The notes below the pieces were generated by a model. It was not told where the DNA came from. It did not search any database and saw only the letters and a program-made list of their open reading frames with translations. Positions 7,754 through 16,349 of a stretch of 54,050 nucleotides of DNA are shown here, in pieces (within the stretch, counting starts at the first letter, position 1; every line of letters begins with the position of its first letter). Position numbers and translations under genes: made by a program. The stretch comes from Bacillota bacterium (lineage in GTDB: Bacteria > Bacillota > Sulfobacillia > Sulfobacillales > Sulfobacillaceae): the NCBI GenBank assembly GCA_021797515.1, contig JAJZZP010000102.1:1-54050 (forward strand). The letters run 5' to 3'.

Positions 7754-8373
7754 GATTTTGTCGCTCCTTCGGGGGACTGGCTTTTTACGTCAGGGTAGGG
7801 AGGCACTACACTCTTGATGCGGACTCGGGTGATGTGGGCCCCAATCAACAAGGTTAACGTTAAGGGAAGCACCACCACATGCATACCAAACATCTGCCCC
7901 CCATTGGTCAGGTTCACCCAGCCTAATCCTAGTGCATTCAGTCCGTCTTTGGCCTGCACCGCATTCCATTGGGAATACAAATCGCCGTTAATCAAAAATC
8001 CGGTAAATGCTGTAGGAATGGCGATTAAGAAGGAAATAGCCCCAAGAAGCCATGTCATTCCTCGTCCTCCACGCCAAGCGCCGGAAAAAAACACCCTCCA
8101 TAGATGGAGCATCATGAAGAAAAAGAATGCCTGCACCGACCAAAAGTGAGTCGCTGCGACAAACCGCATCGCCCCGTTATACGACCAAGTGTCGGGGCCG
8201 TTGGCCGCCAAAATGATGCCCGAAATAATGAGAGCCACAAAACTTGAAGCAGTCAATGAGCCTAGCATGTACATAAACCCTTGCGCATATTCCGGCATTT
8301 CACTGGGGAGCCAGGTATCGGCTGACAACACTTGTTCCGCCATGCGTTTTGATGTAAGTGTCCAGTTGGCCAT
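7750..8373 (-). CDS. Cytochrome b6-type subunit (cytochrome b N-terminal domain)
   Basis: This protein of 207 residues has four transmembrane helices and the haem-ligand pairs of cytochrome b: His76 and His90 (H-X13-H) in helix B, and His165 and His180 (H-X14-H) in helix D. The X14 spacing is the b6/Firmicute type rather than the mitochondrial type (X13). Gly and aromatic residues around RGGRGMTWLLGA match the haem-contact region. It carries two b haems and part of the quinone sites of a bc/b6f-like menaquinol oxidoreductase. Ribosome site AAGGAG lies upstream. A Rieske gene, expected in such complexes, is not in this window, so the complex partner must be encoded elsewhere. Confidence 0.9.
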   Translation of the reverse strand: MANWTLTSKRMAEQVLSADTWLPSEMPEYAQGFMYMLGSLTASSFVALIISGIILAANGPDTWSYNGAMRFVAATHFWSVQAFFFFMMLHLWRVFFSGAWRGGRGMTWLLGAISFLIAIPTAFTGFLINGDLYSQWNAVQAKDGLNALGLGWVNLTNGGQMFGMHVVVLPLTLTLLIGAHITRVRIKSVVPPYPDVKSQSPEGATKS

Positions 8374-8404
8374 GGCATATCACTCCTTAATTATTCTGAA
8401 ATGA

Positions 8405-8494
8405 CTAGTGTCGCCTCTGTGGCAAAAATAGTCCGACGATAAACGTTAACAAAAACAGCCCTTCCACAATAAAGTTGCCTGATCCTGGTGACAT
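8405..8494 (-). CDS. 29-residue single-helix membrane peptide at head of cytochrome b operon
   Basis: Starting at ATG 8494-8492, preceded by AGGGGGTG five bases upstream, a 29-codon frame encodes MSPGSGNFIVEGLFLLTFIV followed by GLFLP and a QRRH tail. It has one hydrophobic helix (residues 8-25) with a basic cytosolic end, following the positive-inside rule. The stop is about 30 bases before the cytochrome b gene on the same strand, so both are probably on one message. Size and position recall PetG/PetL/PetN or other one-helix subunits of respiratory complexes, but no homology is claimed. The frame, ribosome site and hydrophobicity are seen; the role is inferred. Confidence 0.6.
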   Translation of the reverse strand: MSPGSGNFIVEGLFLLTFIVGLFLPQRRH

Positions 8495-8519
8495 TACTAC
8501 ACCCCCTACAAAATTCATG

Positions 8520-8986
8520 TGTTCAGTCTATCGAGACATTGCATACCAGCCCATGGGCTCATGGTCCATGACCGGGGACCAAACGGCCCATAATCAATGG
8601 GGCTATTAGGCTCTCCTTTTTTAAGCCGTCCTATGTGCAAAAGATTAAAAATCTATAATACCCGTCGTAGAGGAGACACCAGAAGCGCTATTTTATATCA
8701 ATTTCCCTGACTTGGCGGATTTCTGCGAAATGTTCCTACGGGTCCACCTTCTCTGGTGGTAGGCCATGCTGGCCCGATGAGGAAGATCCGTATCGGGCTT
8801 TAAGAGAAATAAGCAGAGCCAAAAATTGGGAATTGTGGACGGCACAGACTCCGTGAAGCTTCGCGCGATAGGATCTTCCTATGGGAAGGATAGCATCTAT
8901 ATATTAGATCAATTCCCTGGGCGATGATATGCTCTAACCGAAAAGACTCATAGGGTCGCGGGCCAAAGCGCTGAGCAATCGCAGAG
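8520..8986. other. Intergenic region between cytochrome b operon and leuC, no gene seen
   Basis: About 470 bases without a convincing reading frame. The plus strand holds several small hairpins: CCACC/GGTGG near 8745-8760, GGCC/GGCC near 8762-8776, CCCGAT/ATCGGG near 8774-8798 and CTTCC/GGAAG near 8875-8890. A TATAAT hexamer occurs at 8654-8659 without a -35 partner. A structured RNA is possible but no known riboswitch or T-box signature (such as GGTGGTACCGCG) was found. Confidence 0.35.
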
Positions 8987-9015
8987 TTTCCGGTTTAGCT
9001 TTCGCCTGATATACT
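8987..9015 (+). promoter_or_regulatory. Candidate leuCD promoter
   Basis: The -10 hexamer TATACT at 9010-9015 lies about 55 bases before the leuC start. The hexamer 17 bases upstream (TTTCCG) is a weak -35, so the site may need an activator or may be wrong. Confidence 0.35.
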
Positions 9016-9070
9016 GACGTCATATTCTCAAATGCTTCCCGTATCCGATTTTATTGAAAGAAGGTGTAAA

Positions 9071-10495
9071 ATGGCTACTCGTACCCTATTTGAAAAAATT
9101 TGGGAACAACATGTGGTCACTACCATTGACGATAATCGCTCGCTTCTTTATATAGATTTACATCTTCTCCATGAGGTTACATCTCCACAAGCCTTCGAAG
9201 GATTACGGCTAAATCACCGTTCCGTGCGGCGGCCGGACAAAAGTTTTGCGGTCATGGATCATAATGTGCCCACCACTGATCGGTCGGTCCCAATCCAAGA
9301 TCCGATTGCGCGTCGACAAATTGAACTCTTGGAGTCCAATTGCCAGGAATTCGGCATTCCGCTTTTTAACTTGTCTCACCCCGAGCAAGGTATCGTCCAC
9401 ATAGTGGGCCCTGAGCAAGGATTAACCCAACCTGGTATGACGATTGTCTGCGGTGATAGCCATACCGCAACCCACGGCGCCTTTGGCGCTCTGGCCTTCG
9501 GTATCGGCACCAGCGAAGTCGAGCACGTGCTGGCAACCCAATGTTTGGTGCAAGGGCGGCCACAAACTATGGAAGTTCGCTTCATCGGGAGCCGTCCATT
9601 TGGCGTCACCCCGAAAGATATGATTCTCGCTCTGATTGGGCAAATCGGTACGGCCGGTGCTACAGGCTATGTCATCGAATATACCGGTGAAGCGGTTCAT
9701 AGCTTGACCATGGAAGAACGCATGACGCTCTGCAACATGTCAATCGAAGCCGGAGCCCGGGTAGGAATGGTGTCGCCCGATGCGACGACCATCGATTATC
9801 TTCGCACCCGACATTTTGTTCCCCAAGGTTCAGAGTTTGACTCCGCAGCCGTCACATGGCTATCCTACGCTACTGACCCCGGGGCACATTTTGACCGTGT
9901 GGTAACCGTGGACCTGAACCAACTAGCCCCTATGGTCACTTGGGGAACCAATCCCGGAATGGTCACATCTATTGAATCTAGTGTTCCAGACCCGGCACAG
10001 GCCCAAAATTTGTCTGAGAAGACGGCAAGGGAATTGGCCCTCCAATATATGGATCTAAAGCCAGGTACCCCTATTCAAGAGATTGCCATCGACCGGGTTT
10101 TTATTGGGTCCTGCACCAATGGCCGACTCGAAGATTTGATTCGTGCTGCTCGTGTGGTCAAAGGCCGTCATGTCGCCCCTACAGTGCATGCCATGGTGGT
10201 TCCGGGATCCGGCATTGTCAAACGCCAAGCCGAACAGTTAGGACTCCACCAAGTATTTCAGGAAGCAGGGTTTGAGTGGCGCGAACCAGGCTGCAGCATG
10301 TGTCTGGGAATGAACGAAGATATCCTGGAACCAGGTGAGCGATGCGCATCGACATCGAATCGCAATTTTGAAGGAAGGCAAGGGCGTGGCGGCCGTACCC
10401 ACCTGGTGAGCCCTGAAATGGCTGCTGCAGCCGCGTTATTCGGACATTTTGTGGATATCCGGCCTTTGCTGCATACCGTGGAGGTGTCGTCATGA
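9071..10495 (+). CDS. leuC: 3-isopropylmalate dehydratase large subunit
   Basis: LeuC (474 residues) forms the [4Fe-4S] catalytic part of isopropylmalate isomerase, which converts 2- to 3-isopropylmalate in leucine synthesis. Aconitase-family motifs are present: [19 protein letters not shown] near residue 125, the first cluster cysteine in [12 protein letters not shown] near 340, and the cysteine pair in [10 protein letters not shown] near 405. The start at 9071 ([16 protein letters not shown]) is preferred over a longer frame from 9032 because AAGGTG precedes it and the N-terminus matches the family. It overlaps leuD by 4 bases (ATGA). leuA and leuB are not in the window. Confidence 0.96.
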   Translation: MATRTLFEKIWEQHVVTTIDDNRSLLYIDLHLLHEVTSPQAFEGLRLNHRSVRRPDKSFAVMDHNVPTTDRSVPIQDPIARRQIELLESNCQEFGIPLFNLSHPEQGIVHIVGPEQGLTQPGMTIVCGDSHTATHGAFGALAFGIGTSEVEHVLATQCLVQGRPQTMEVRFIGSRPFGVTPKDMILALIGQIGTAGATGYVIEYTGEAVHSLTMEERMTLCNMSIEAGARVGMVSPDATTIDYLRTRHFVPQGSEFDSAAVTWLSYATDPGAHFDRVVTVDLNQLAPMVTWGTNPGMVTSIESSVPDPAQAQNLSEKTARELALQYMDLKPGTPIQEIAIDRVFIGSCTNGRLEDLIRAARVVKGRHVAPTVHAMVVPGSGIVKRQAEQLGLHQVFQEAGFEWREPGCSMCLGMNEDILEPGERCASTSNRNFEGRQGRGGRTHLVSPEMAAAAALFGHFVDIRPLLHTVEVSS

Positions 10496-11100
10496 AGCCT
10501 TTGACACAGCATCGTGGACGCGCAATTCCGTTAGATCGTTCTAATATCGATACTGACCAGATTATTCCCAAGCAATTCCTCAAACGAGTTGAAAGGACTG
10601 GTTTTGGACAGTTCCTGTTCTTTGACTGGCGATTTACCGAAGATGGCAGCGAACGGCCTGATTTCATTCTCAATCAGCCGCAATATCGTCAGGGCACTAT
10701 TCTTTTAGCGGGACCAAATTTTGGTTCTGGCTCGTCCCGAGAACATGCTCCCTGGGCTTTGCAAGACTGGGGACTTGCCGCTGTCATTGCGCCGTCGTTT
10801 GCCGATATATTTTACAATAACTGTCTAAAGAACGGCTTGTTGCCGATTCCCTTGGCAGAAAGTGACGTCAGCCGGTTAATGGCCGAGGCCGTCGACCCCG
10901 AGGGACTCTGGCTTACCATCGATGTCACAGCCCGCACCGTGACCACCGATGCGGGAGAAGTCTTTTCCTTCCCTCTGGATGCCTACGCCCAAGAAAGTCT
11001 CCTGCAAGGATTAGATGATATTGGCCGCACATTGGCTTTTGCTCCTGAAATTGATGCCTACGAAAGTCGGGTCAACCCCCGAGTCAATACCCAGGGTTGA
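10492..11100 (+). CDS. leuD: 3-isopropylmalate dehydratase small subunit
   Basis: This 202-residue swivelling domain partners LeuC. It has [18 protein letters not shown] near the N-terminus and the signature [20 protein letters not shown] near residue 75, where the GSSREHA loop binds the substrate carboxylate. [17 protein letters not shown] follows. The length is normal for bacterial LeuD. The start codon overlaps the leuC stop, and a strong terminator follows at once, so leuCD is a two-gene unit. Confidence 0.96.
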   Translation: MKPLTQHRGRAIPLDRSNIDTDQIIPKQFLKRVERTGFGQFLFFDWRFTEDGSERPDFILNQPQYRQGTILLAGPNFGSGSSREHAPWALQDWGLAAVIAPSFADIFYNNCLKNGLLPIPLAESDVSRLMAEAVDPEGLWLTIDVTARTVTTDAGEVFSFPLDAYAQESLLQGLDDIGRTLAFAPEIDAYESRVNPRVNTQG

Positions 11101-11109
11101 TAACGTCGT

Positions 11110-11137
11110 GGGGGGCCATTTTTTGGCCCCCCCGTTT
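11110..11137. terminator. Bidirectional terminator between leuD and the EamA transporter
   Basis: GGGGGGCCA and TGGCCCCCC form a 9-base stem with a T-rich loop, followed by GTTTT on plus and flanked by T-poor sequence on minus. It lies between two convergent genes and probably serves leuCD primarily. Confidence 0.8.
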
Positions 11138-11141
11138 TGGG

Positions 11142-12026
11142 TTAGTTAAGCGGAGTTGCAGGCTCAGCTTCACGACCCAAATATAAGGCCAGCATAATTA
11201 ACCCGGATCCAATGTAAAATGGCGAAGTCAATTTAGTATGGGTAATAATCACGGAAAACAACACCCCCAAAATTGGCTGCAAATACAAAAACAAGGCTGC
11301 CAATGCCACAGGCACACTAGTTACCGCAAACATCCAAAGGTAATAAGCCAATGCGGTTGCCAACAGAGCAAGATATAAAAGAGCCCACAATTCGCCATGC
11401 ACCCAAGTCGTCGGCATCTTCCCCCCAGTCAGCAGCCACACCGGCACAATACCGATGAACCCCCCCAGCAAAGTAGCCGTATTGGCTGTAGGCGCCGAAA
11501 GTTTGGCTGCCAACCGTGAAGAAAAGACATTGTAGGTGGCAAAGCAAAAAATTGCAGCTAATAACACCAAATCTCCCACCAGATATCCACGATGCCCGAT
11601 GGTGGGAAAACCGGCAATAGCCCACGCCCCGGCCACTGCCGTTCCCAGAGCCCATTTGCGCCCCGGACCCAAAGATTCTTTCAGCCAAACCGAAGCAATC
11701 ACTGCGGTTGCCAAAGGTTCCAAGGCAATGGACATCGCCGCCATTGCCGGCGAGGACAAGTACAACCCTAAAGACTGCAAGTAGACTGGAAGGGTAAACC
11801 CGACGATCCCCAATAAGAACGACCACCCTATAGTGGGCCAGTTCCAACGGCTTTTGGCTCCCACCCACAAAAACGGCATCAACACGAAACCACCGACTCC
11901 TAACCGCACCAGAGTCAAAAATTGCGCGGTCATGCCATGAAGCGCGATGGCGGTCGCGGGATAAGCTGCCGCCCAAATTAAGTTCATCAGGACTAAGACA
12001 CTAATATTCCCCAATTTTGGTTTCAC
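11142..12026 (-). CDS. EamA/DMT-family membrane exporter
   Basis: A 294-residue integral membrane protein with about ten hydrophobic helices in two repeated EamA halves. The first half begins SVLVLMNLIWAAAYPATAIA and contains the conserved MSIALEPLATAVIASVWLKE. The second contains LYLALLATALAYYLWMFAV and LYLQPILGVLFSVII, the repeat of the E/Q-P-x-x-x segment. Family members export amino acids, nucleosides or other metabolites; the substrate cannot be read from sequence. It starts with GTG 8 bases after AAGGAG. It converges on leuCD and shares the terminator. Confidence 0.88.
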   Translation of the reverse strand: MKPKLGNISVLVLMNLIWAAAYPATAIALHGMTAQFLTLVRLGVGGFVLMPFLWVGAKSRWNWPTIGWSFLLGIVGFTLPVYLQSLGLYLSSPAMAAMSIALEPLATAVIASVWLKESLGPGRKWALGTAVAGAWAIAGFPTIGHRGYLVGDLVLLAAIFCFATYNVFSSRLAAKLSAPTANTATLLGGFIGIVPVWLLTGGKMPTTWVHGELWALLYLALLATALAYYLWMFAVTSVPVALAALFLYLQPILGVLFSVIITHTKLTSPFYIGSGLIMLALYLGREAEPATPLN

Positions 12027-12139
12027 TGATATTTCTCCTTGCCACGAAGTCCATTGAAACCGTGGGGTCCGTGGTATGCACTTGCATCACTTCCCGATCT
12101 CACATAACTCAGGGTTTACTTTGTCATAGCAACCAGTCA

Positions 12140-12169
12140 TTGGTCAATTGGTTCTGAGTTGGCTATGAT
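12140..12169 (+). promoter_or_regulatory. Candidate odhAB promoter
   Basis: TTGGTC and TATGAT are separated by 18 bases, about 80 bases before the odhA start. Both hexamers match the vegetative consensus at four or more positions. It is the best candidate in the 220-base space between the divergent EamA gene and odhA. Confidence 0.4.
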
Positions 12170-12250
12170 CAAGCTGTCAAATGGCTGGTGACGGAAAAGA
12201 TTTTTAGGGATTTGGACATCCTGTCATTGAATGCAAAGGAGATGAGGCAC

Positions 12251-15073
12251 ATGGCTACCCTAAAGCCAGGCGAAGTTCAGCAGTTTTGGGAAAATTTCTA
12301 TGGTCCGAATCAAGGATACCTCTTCGACCTTTATGAACACTATTTGCAAAATCCGGTGAGCGTCGACCCGGCCACGCGGGCTATCTTCGACGAAATGGGA
12401 GCACCCCCTGAGGAAGCTGCCAAGGAACCAGAAACTTTTTCATCAACTGATTTGGTTCGTACCGACCTTATTGGCCGAGCAACCGAACTGGTTCGCAACA
12501 TTAGAGCTTACGGCCACCTATCGGCAAAAATTAACCCTTTGGAGTCGCCTCCAGATCTGGTAACATTGTTGCAACCGGAAACCTATCATTTAAGCGCAAA
12601 CGACCTTAAAAGCTTGGCAGCCCGGGCTGTGTTTGCAAATGCTCCAACGTCTCTTGCCACAGCGTGGGATGTGGTTAATTACCTGACCGCGATTTATACG
12701 GGCACCACAGCCTTTGAATTTCGCCAAATACAAGATGTCGCCGAACGCGATTGGCTTGACCAATATGTAGAGCAAGGATATGCCCGTCCTCACTTGACCC
12801 CGGCCGAAACCAGAGACCTGTTGCAACGGTTGATTACCGTTGAGCAATTTGAACGCTTTTTGCATGGCACATTTCCAGGACAAAAGCGATTTTCTATTGA
12901 AGGCACCGACGTCCTAGTTCCAATGCTCGATACTTTGACACACCTAGCAGCACATTCGGGAATCCCCGAATTAATGATTGGAATGGCACACCGCGGCCGA
13001 CTCAGCGTGTTGGCGCATAATCTTGGAAAACCCTACAAAGATATTTTTTCCGAATTTCATACGGCTCCTAACAAAGACATGACCCCATCGGAAGGGTCTA
13101 TGGGAATCAACTTTGGTTGGACCGGAGATGTCAAGTATCATTTGGGCGCTAAAAAAACGCTGCAAGAAAGCAATATGGTAGAAATTCGCCTTACGTTGGC
13201 TAACAATCCCAGCCATCTGGAATTTGTTGATCCGGTAGTTGAGGGGTATTCTCGGGCGGCTCAGGACAATCGTCGGATTCCGGGTTCGCCCGAACAGCAG
13301 GTCGACCGGGCATTGCCCATCTTGGTGCATGGAGACGCCGCCTTCCCGGGCGAAGGCATCGTATCCGAAACGTTGAATTTATCCGGCCTTCGCGGATACT
13401 ACACCGGTGGCACCATCCACATCATTGTCAATAACAACTTAGGCTTCACCACCGAAACGGTTGATGAACGATCCACGCTCTATGCCAGTGATTTGGCCAA
13501 AGGATTTGAGATTCCCATTGTGCACGTCAATGCCGACGATCCGGAAGCATGCCTGGCCGCCGTGCAAATGGCCTACGCCTACCGACAGCAGTACCATAAG
13601 GATTTCCTGATAGATGTCGTCGGATATCGGCGGTGGGGGCACAACGAGGGCGATGACCCGAGCATTACTCAACCTACCATGTACGCAGTGATTGGTGAGC
13701 ATCCCACAGTAGCCTCCCTATATGGGCAGAAGCTCTCTGACGCTGGAGTGGTAACCAAGCCTCAAATAGACGAAATGATTCGCCAAGTTCAGGACCAATT
13801 GCGGCACATTTATGCTGAAACCGCAGAGAACCCTACGCAATTTACGTTGGCTAACCAGCAGGATGAACCGGACACGGTGAGCACCGCTCCAGTATCGGCT
13901 GACACATTGCGCCAGATCAATGAAGAACTCTTAACCTGGCCGAAAGGATTTGTCGTCAACCCCAAACTGGAGCGTATCCTGATGCGCCGCAAGGAGGCAT
14001 TAGACCTGGCCGGCGGCATTGACTGGGCCCACGCCGAAACTTTGGCATTTGCCTCTATAGTAGTAAGTGGCACACCGATACGGCTTAGTGGTCAAGACAG
14101 CGAACGGGGCACCTTCAGCCAGCGCCATCTAGTCCTGCATGATATGATCAACGGTGCCACGTACACACCGCTTCAACATCTAAGTCAAGCCAAGGCATCT
14201 TTTGCCGTCTATAACAGCCCATTGTCGGAAGCATCGGTATTGGGATTCGAATATGGGTACAGTGTGCAAGCCCCGGAAGCACTGGTGCTGTGGGAGGCCC
14301 AGTATGGGGATTTCGCCAATTCCGGCCAAGTCATGATTGACCAGTTTATTGCTCCTGGACGAGCTAAGTGGCGGCAACAGTCGTCTCTAGTTTTATTGCT
14401 GCCTCATGGTTATGAGGGAATGGGTCCAGAGCACTCCAGTGCCCGTTTGGAGAGATATTTACAGCTTTCCGCAGAGGAAAACTGGAGAGTAGCCAACCCC
14501 ACTAATGCGGCTCAATATTTTCATTTGTTGCGATCCCAAGCGGCACGACTACAACTGAAGCCACGGCCCTGGGTGGTAATGGCCCCCAAGAGCCTCTTGC
14601 GCAATACTATGGCATATTGCAGCATTAACGATTTGGTTGCTGGTGAATTTCAGCCTATTTTAGCTCATCCCGCATCGCTTCCCGAAACAGTGACCCGTCT
14701 GGTACTCTGTAGCGGGAAAATTTCCATCGAATTGGATGTATTTATGAAACAAAATCCGGAAATGAACACGGATTGGATCCAGGTAGCTCGGGTCGAGCAA
14801 TTATTCCCCTTCCCGGAATCGGCGATGGCCGCTATAGCCCAGTCATTGCCTAACCTGAGAGAAGTGGTCTGGTTGCAAGAAGAACCGCAAAACATGGGGG
14901 CTTGGCATTATATCAAGCCCTATTTAGATAACCTATTTGGCGGAGCACCCATTACTTATATTGGACGCCCGCCGCATGCCAGCCCGGCGGAAGGTCAGAG
15001 CCAAGTACATGCCAAAGAACAACGGCGCATCTTAACGGCCGCTGTATCGGCCATTGAGGAGGGAATACGTTGA
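12251..15073 (+). CDS. odhA: 2-oxoglutarate dehydrogenase E1 component
   Basis: This 940-residue thiamine-diphosphate enzyme decarboxylates 2-oxoglutarate and passes the succinyl group to OdhB in the TCA cycle. The N-terminal anchor helix is seen in [16 protein letters not shown]. The dehydrogenase core contains [53 protein letters not shown] (diphosphate and Mg site) and [13 protein letters not shown]. The C-terminal transketolase-like domain has [14 protein letters not shown] and [21 protein letters not shown] start at 12251 is chosen because AAAGGAG lies 9 bases upstream; the frame runs 21 codons further back without a ribosome site. Length equals other Firmicute OdhA proteins. The stop overlaps the TTG start of odhB. 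Confidence 0.95.
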   Translation: MATLKPGEVQQFWENFYGPNQGYLFDLYEHYLQNPVSVDPATRAIFDEMGAPPEEAAKEPETFSSTDLVRTDLIGRATELVRNIRAYGHLSAKINPLESPPDLVTLLQPETYHLSANDLKSLAARAVFANAPTSLATAWDVVNYLTAIYTGTTAFEFRQIQDVAERDWLDQYVEQGYARPHLTPAETRDLLQRLITVEQFERFLHGTFPGQKRFSIEGTDVLVPMLDTLTHLAAHSGIPELMIGMAHRGRLSVLAHNLGKPYKDIFSEFHTAPNKDMTPSEGSMGINFGWTGDVKYHLGAKKTLQESNMVEIRLTLANNPSHLEFVDPVVEGYSRAAQDNRRIPGSPEQQVDRALPILVHGDAAFPGEGIVSETLNLSGLRGYYTGGTIHIIVNNNLGFTTETVDERSTLYASDLAKGFEIPIVHVNADDPEACLAAVQMAYAYRQQYHKDFLIDVVGYRRWGHNEGDDPSITQPTMYAVIGEHPTVASLYGQKLSDAGVVTKPQIDEMIRQVQDQLRHIYAETAENPTQFTLANQQDEPDTVSTAPVSADTLRQINEELLTWPKGFVVNPKLERILMRRKEALDLAGGIDWAHAETLAFASIVVSGTPIRLSGQDSERGTFSQRHLVLHDMINGATYTPLQHLSQAKASFAVYNSPLSEASVLGFEYGYSVQAPEALVLWEAQYGDFANSGQVMIDQFIAPGRAKWRQQSSLVLLLPHGYEGMGPEHSSARLERYLQLSAEENWRVANPTNAAQYFHLLRSQAARLQLKPRPWVVMAPKSLLRNTMAYCSINDLVAGEFQPILAHPASLPETVTRLVLCSGKISIELDVFMKQNPEMNTDWIQVARVEQLFPFPESAMAAIAQSLPNLREVVWLQEEPQNMGAWHYIKPYLDNLFGGAPITYIGRPPHASPAEGQSQVHAKEQRRILTAAVSAIEEGIR

Positions 15074-16284
15074 GCAAGGTCATCGTTCCGGAAATTGGTG
15101 AATCCGTGGTCGAAGCCACCGTTGGCAATTGGTTAAAAAATGTTGGCGACACGGTGTCGGCCGGCGAAGCTCTGGTCGAGTTGGAAACCGATAAGGTGAA
15201 CTTGGAGATTACCGCAAATGAAAGCGGTCGGGTAACCTCCATTGACAAAACCAGTGGAGATATTGTTGCCGTCGGCGATGTGTTAGCAGAAATTACCCCA
15301 GTGAGCCAGACTGAACCGGTGCTAACCGTCCCACAGGCACCGCCCGCCGATGCACCTGTTGTTGCCACTGAACGGGCCGGCGCGGTTCGCGCCACCCCTG
15401 ACGTCAGGCGACTCGCCCGTGAACACGGGGTTGATGTAGACCAAGTTCCTACCAGCCCCAAAGGTCGGGTCACTCACGAAGATGTTGCTGCTTATGTACA
15501 GTCGGGCCGCCCCCCAGCGCCCATTTCTAAATCGGCACCCAGCGTTGCCGCCCCTTTTCAGAATCCGATCACTCAACCGGGGCAACGTCCCCAAGATCGC
15601 GTTCGGATGTCGCGGCGCCGGCTCACTATTGCGCATCGACTGGTAGAAGCGCAACATGCCGCAGCAATGCTGACTACCTTTAATGAAGTCGACATGGCCG
15701 CCATTTTGGACGTAAGACGCCGTCGCAAGGACAGCTTCTTTGAAAAACATGGGGTTCGTTTGGGATTCATGTCATTCTTTACCAAAGCCGCCATTGCCGC
15801 ACTCAAGACGATGCCGCGTCTCAATGCGGAAATTCAAGGAGACGAAATGATTTTAAAGCGCTACTATGACATCGGGGTAGCTGTCTCCACCGAGGCTGGC
15901 CTCGTCGTCCCGGTAGTACGTGATGCAGATCGTCTTAATTTCGCCCAACTGGAAAAACATATTGCCGAGTTGGCTCAAAAGGCCCGCGACAACACCCTGA
16001 GTCTAGACGATTTACAAGGCGGAACATTTACTATTACCAATGGTGGAGTTTTCGGGTCGTTGCTTTCCACCCCCATTCTAAACGCTCCGCAAGTCGCGAT
16101 CCTCGGCATGCATAAAATTGAAGAGCGACCCATCGCCATTAATGGCCAGGTTGTGGTACGGCCCATGATGTATCTTGCCCTATCGTATGACCATCGCATT
16201 GTGGATGGCAGCGAAGCAGTACGCTTTTTAGTATCCATTAAAGAATTGTTGGAAGATCCCGAGGCCTTATTGCTAGAGGGTTAG
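15070..16284 (+). CDS. odhB: Dihydrolipoyl succinyltransferase, E2 of 2-oxoglutarate dehydrogenase
   Basis: A protein of 404 residues. The N-terminal lipoyl domain (residues 1-76) has the lipoylated Lys42 in [12 protein letters not shown] Pro/Ala linker leads to the E3/E1-binding domain (about 100-140, [18 protein letters not shown]). The catalytic acyltransferase domain ends with [15 protein letters not shown], which contains catalytic His375 and Asp379. A TTG start overlaps the odhA stop by 4 bases and has GAGGAGGG 6 bases upstream, so the two are translationally coupled. The E3 gene (lpd) is not in view. The succinyl rather than acetyl specificity is inferred from the partner. Confidence 0.95.
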   Translation: MSKVIVPEIGESVVEATVGNWLKNVGDTVSAGEALVELETDKVNLEITANESGRVTSIDKTSGDIVAVGDVLAEITPVSQTEPVLTVPQAPPADAPVVATERAGAVRATPDVRRLAREHGVDVDQVPTSPKGRVTHEDVAAYVQSGRPPAPISKSAPSVAAPFQNPITQPGQRPQDRVRMSRRRLTIAHRLVEAQHAAAMLTTFNEVDMAAILDVRRRRKDSFFEKHGVRLGFMSFFTKAAIAALKTMPRLNAEIQGDEMILKRYYDIGVAVSTEAGLVVPVVRDADRLNFAQLEKHIAELAQKARDNTLSLDDLQGGTFTITNGGVFGSLLSTPILNAPQVAILGMHKIEERPIAINGQVVVRPMMYLALSYDHRIVDGSEAVRFLVSIKELLEDPEALLLEG

Positions 16285-16293
16285 CCAATCTGG

Positions 16294-16328
16294 GAGAGGA
16301 GCGTTTAACAAGGGAATGCGCTCCTCTC
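16294..16328. terminator. Hairpin between convergent odhB and lon-like genes
   Basis: A 10-base perfect stem (GAGAGGAGCG and complement) with a 15-base loop. No T tract follows on either strand, so it is a weak or factor-assisted terminator, or an mRNA-stabilising end. Confidence 0.5.
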
Positions 16329-16349
16329 CACTGGCTAGCAACACAATTG

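Noticed and set aside
8650-9070. T-box or leucine attenuator before leuC
   Set aside because: No GGTGGTACCGCG-like antiterminator bulge, no leucine-codon leader peptide and no terminator just before leuC were found.
15322-15750. Long minus-strand frame inside odhB
   Set aside because: It lies opposite a well-conserved lipoyl and catalytic domain, without ribosome site or family match; a shadow frame.
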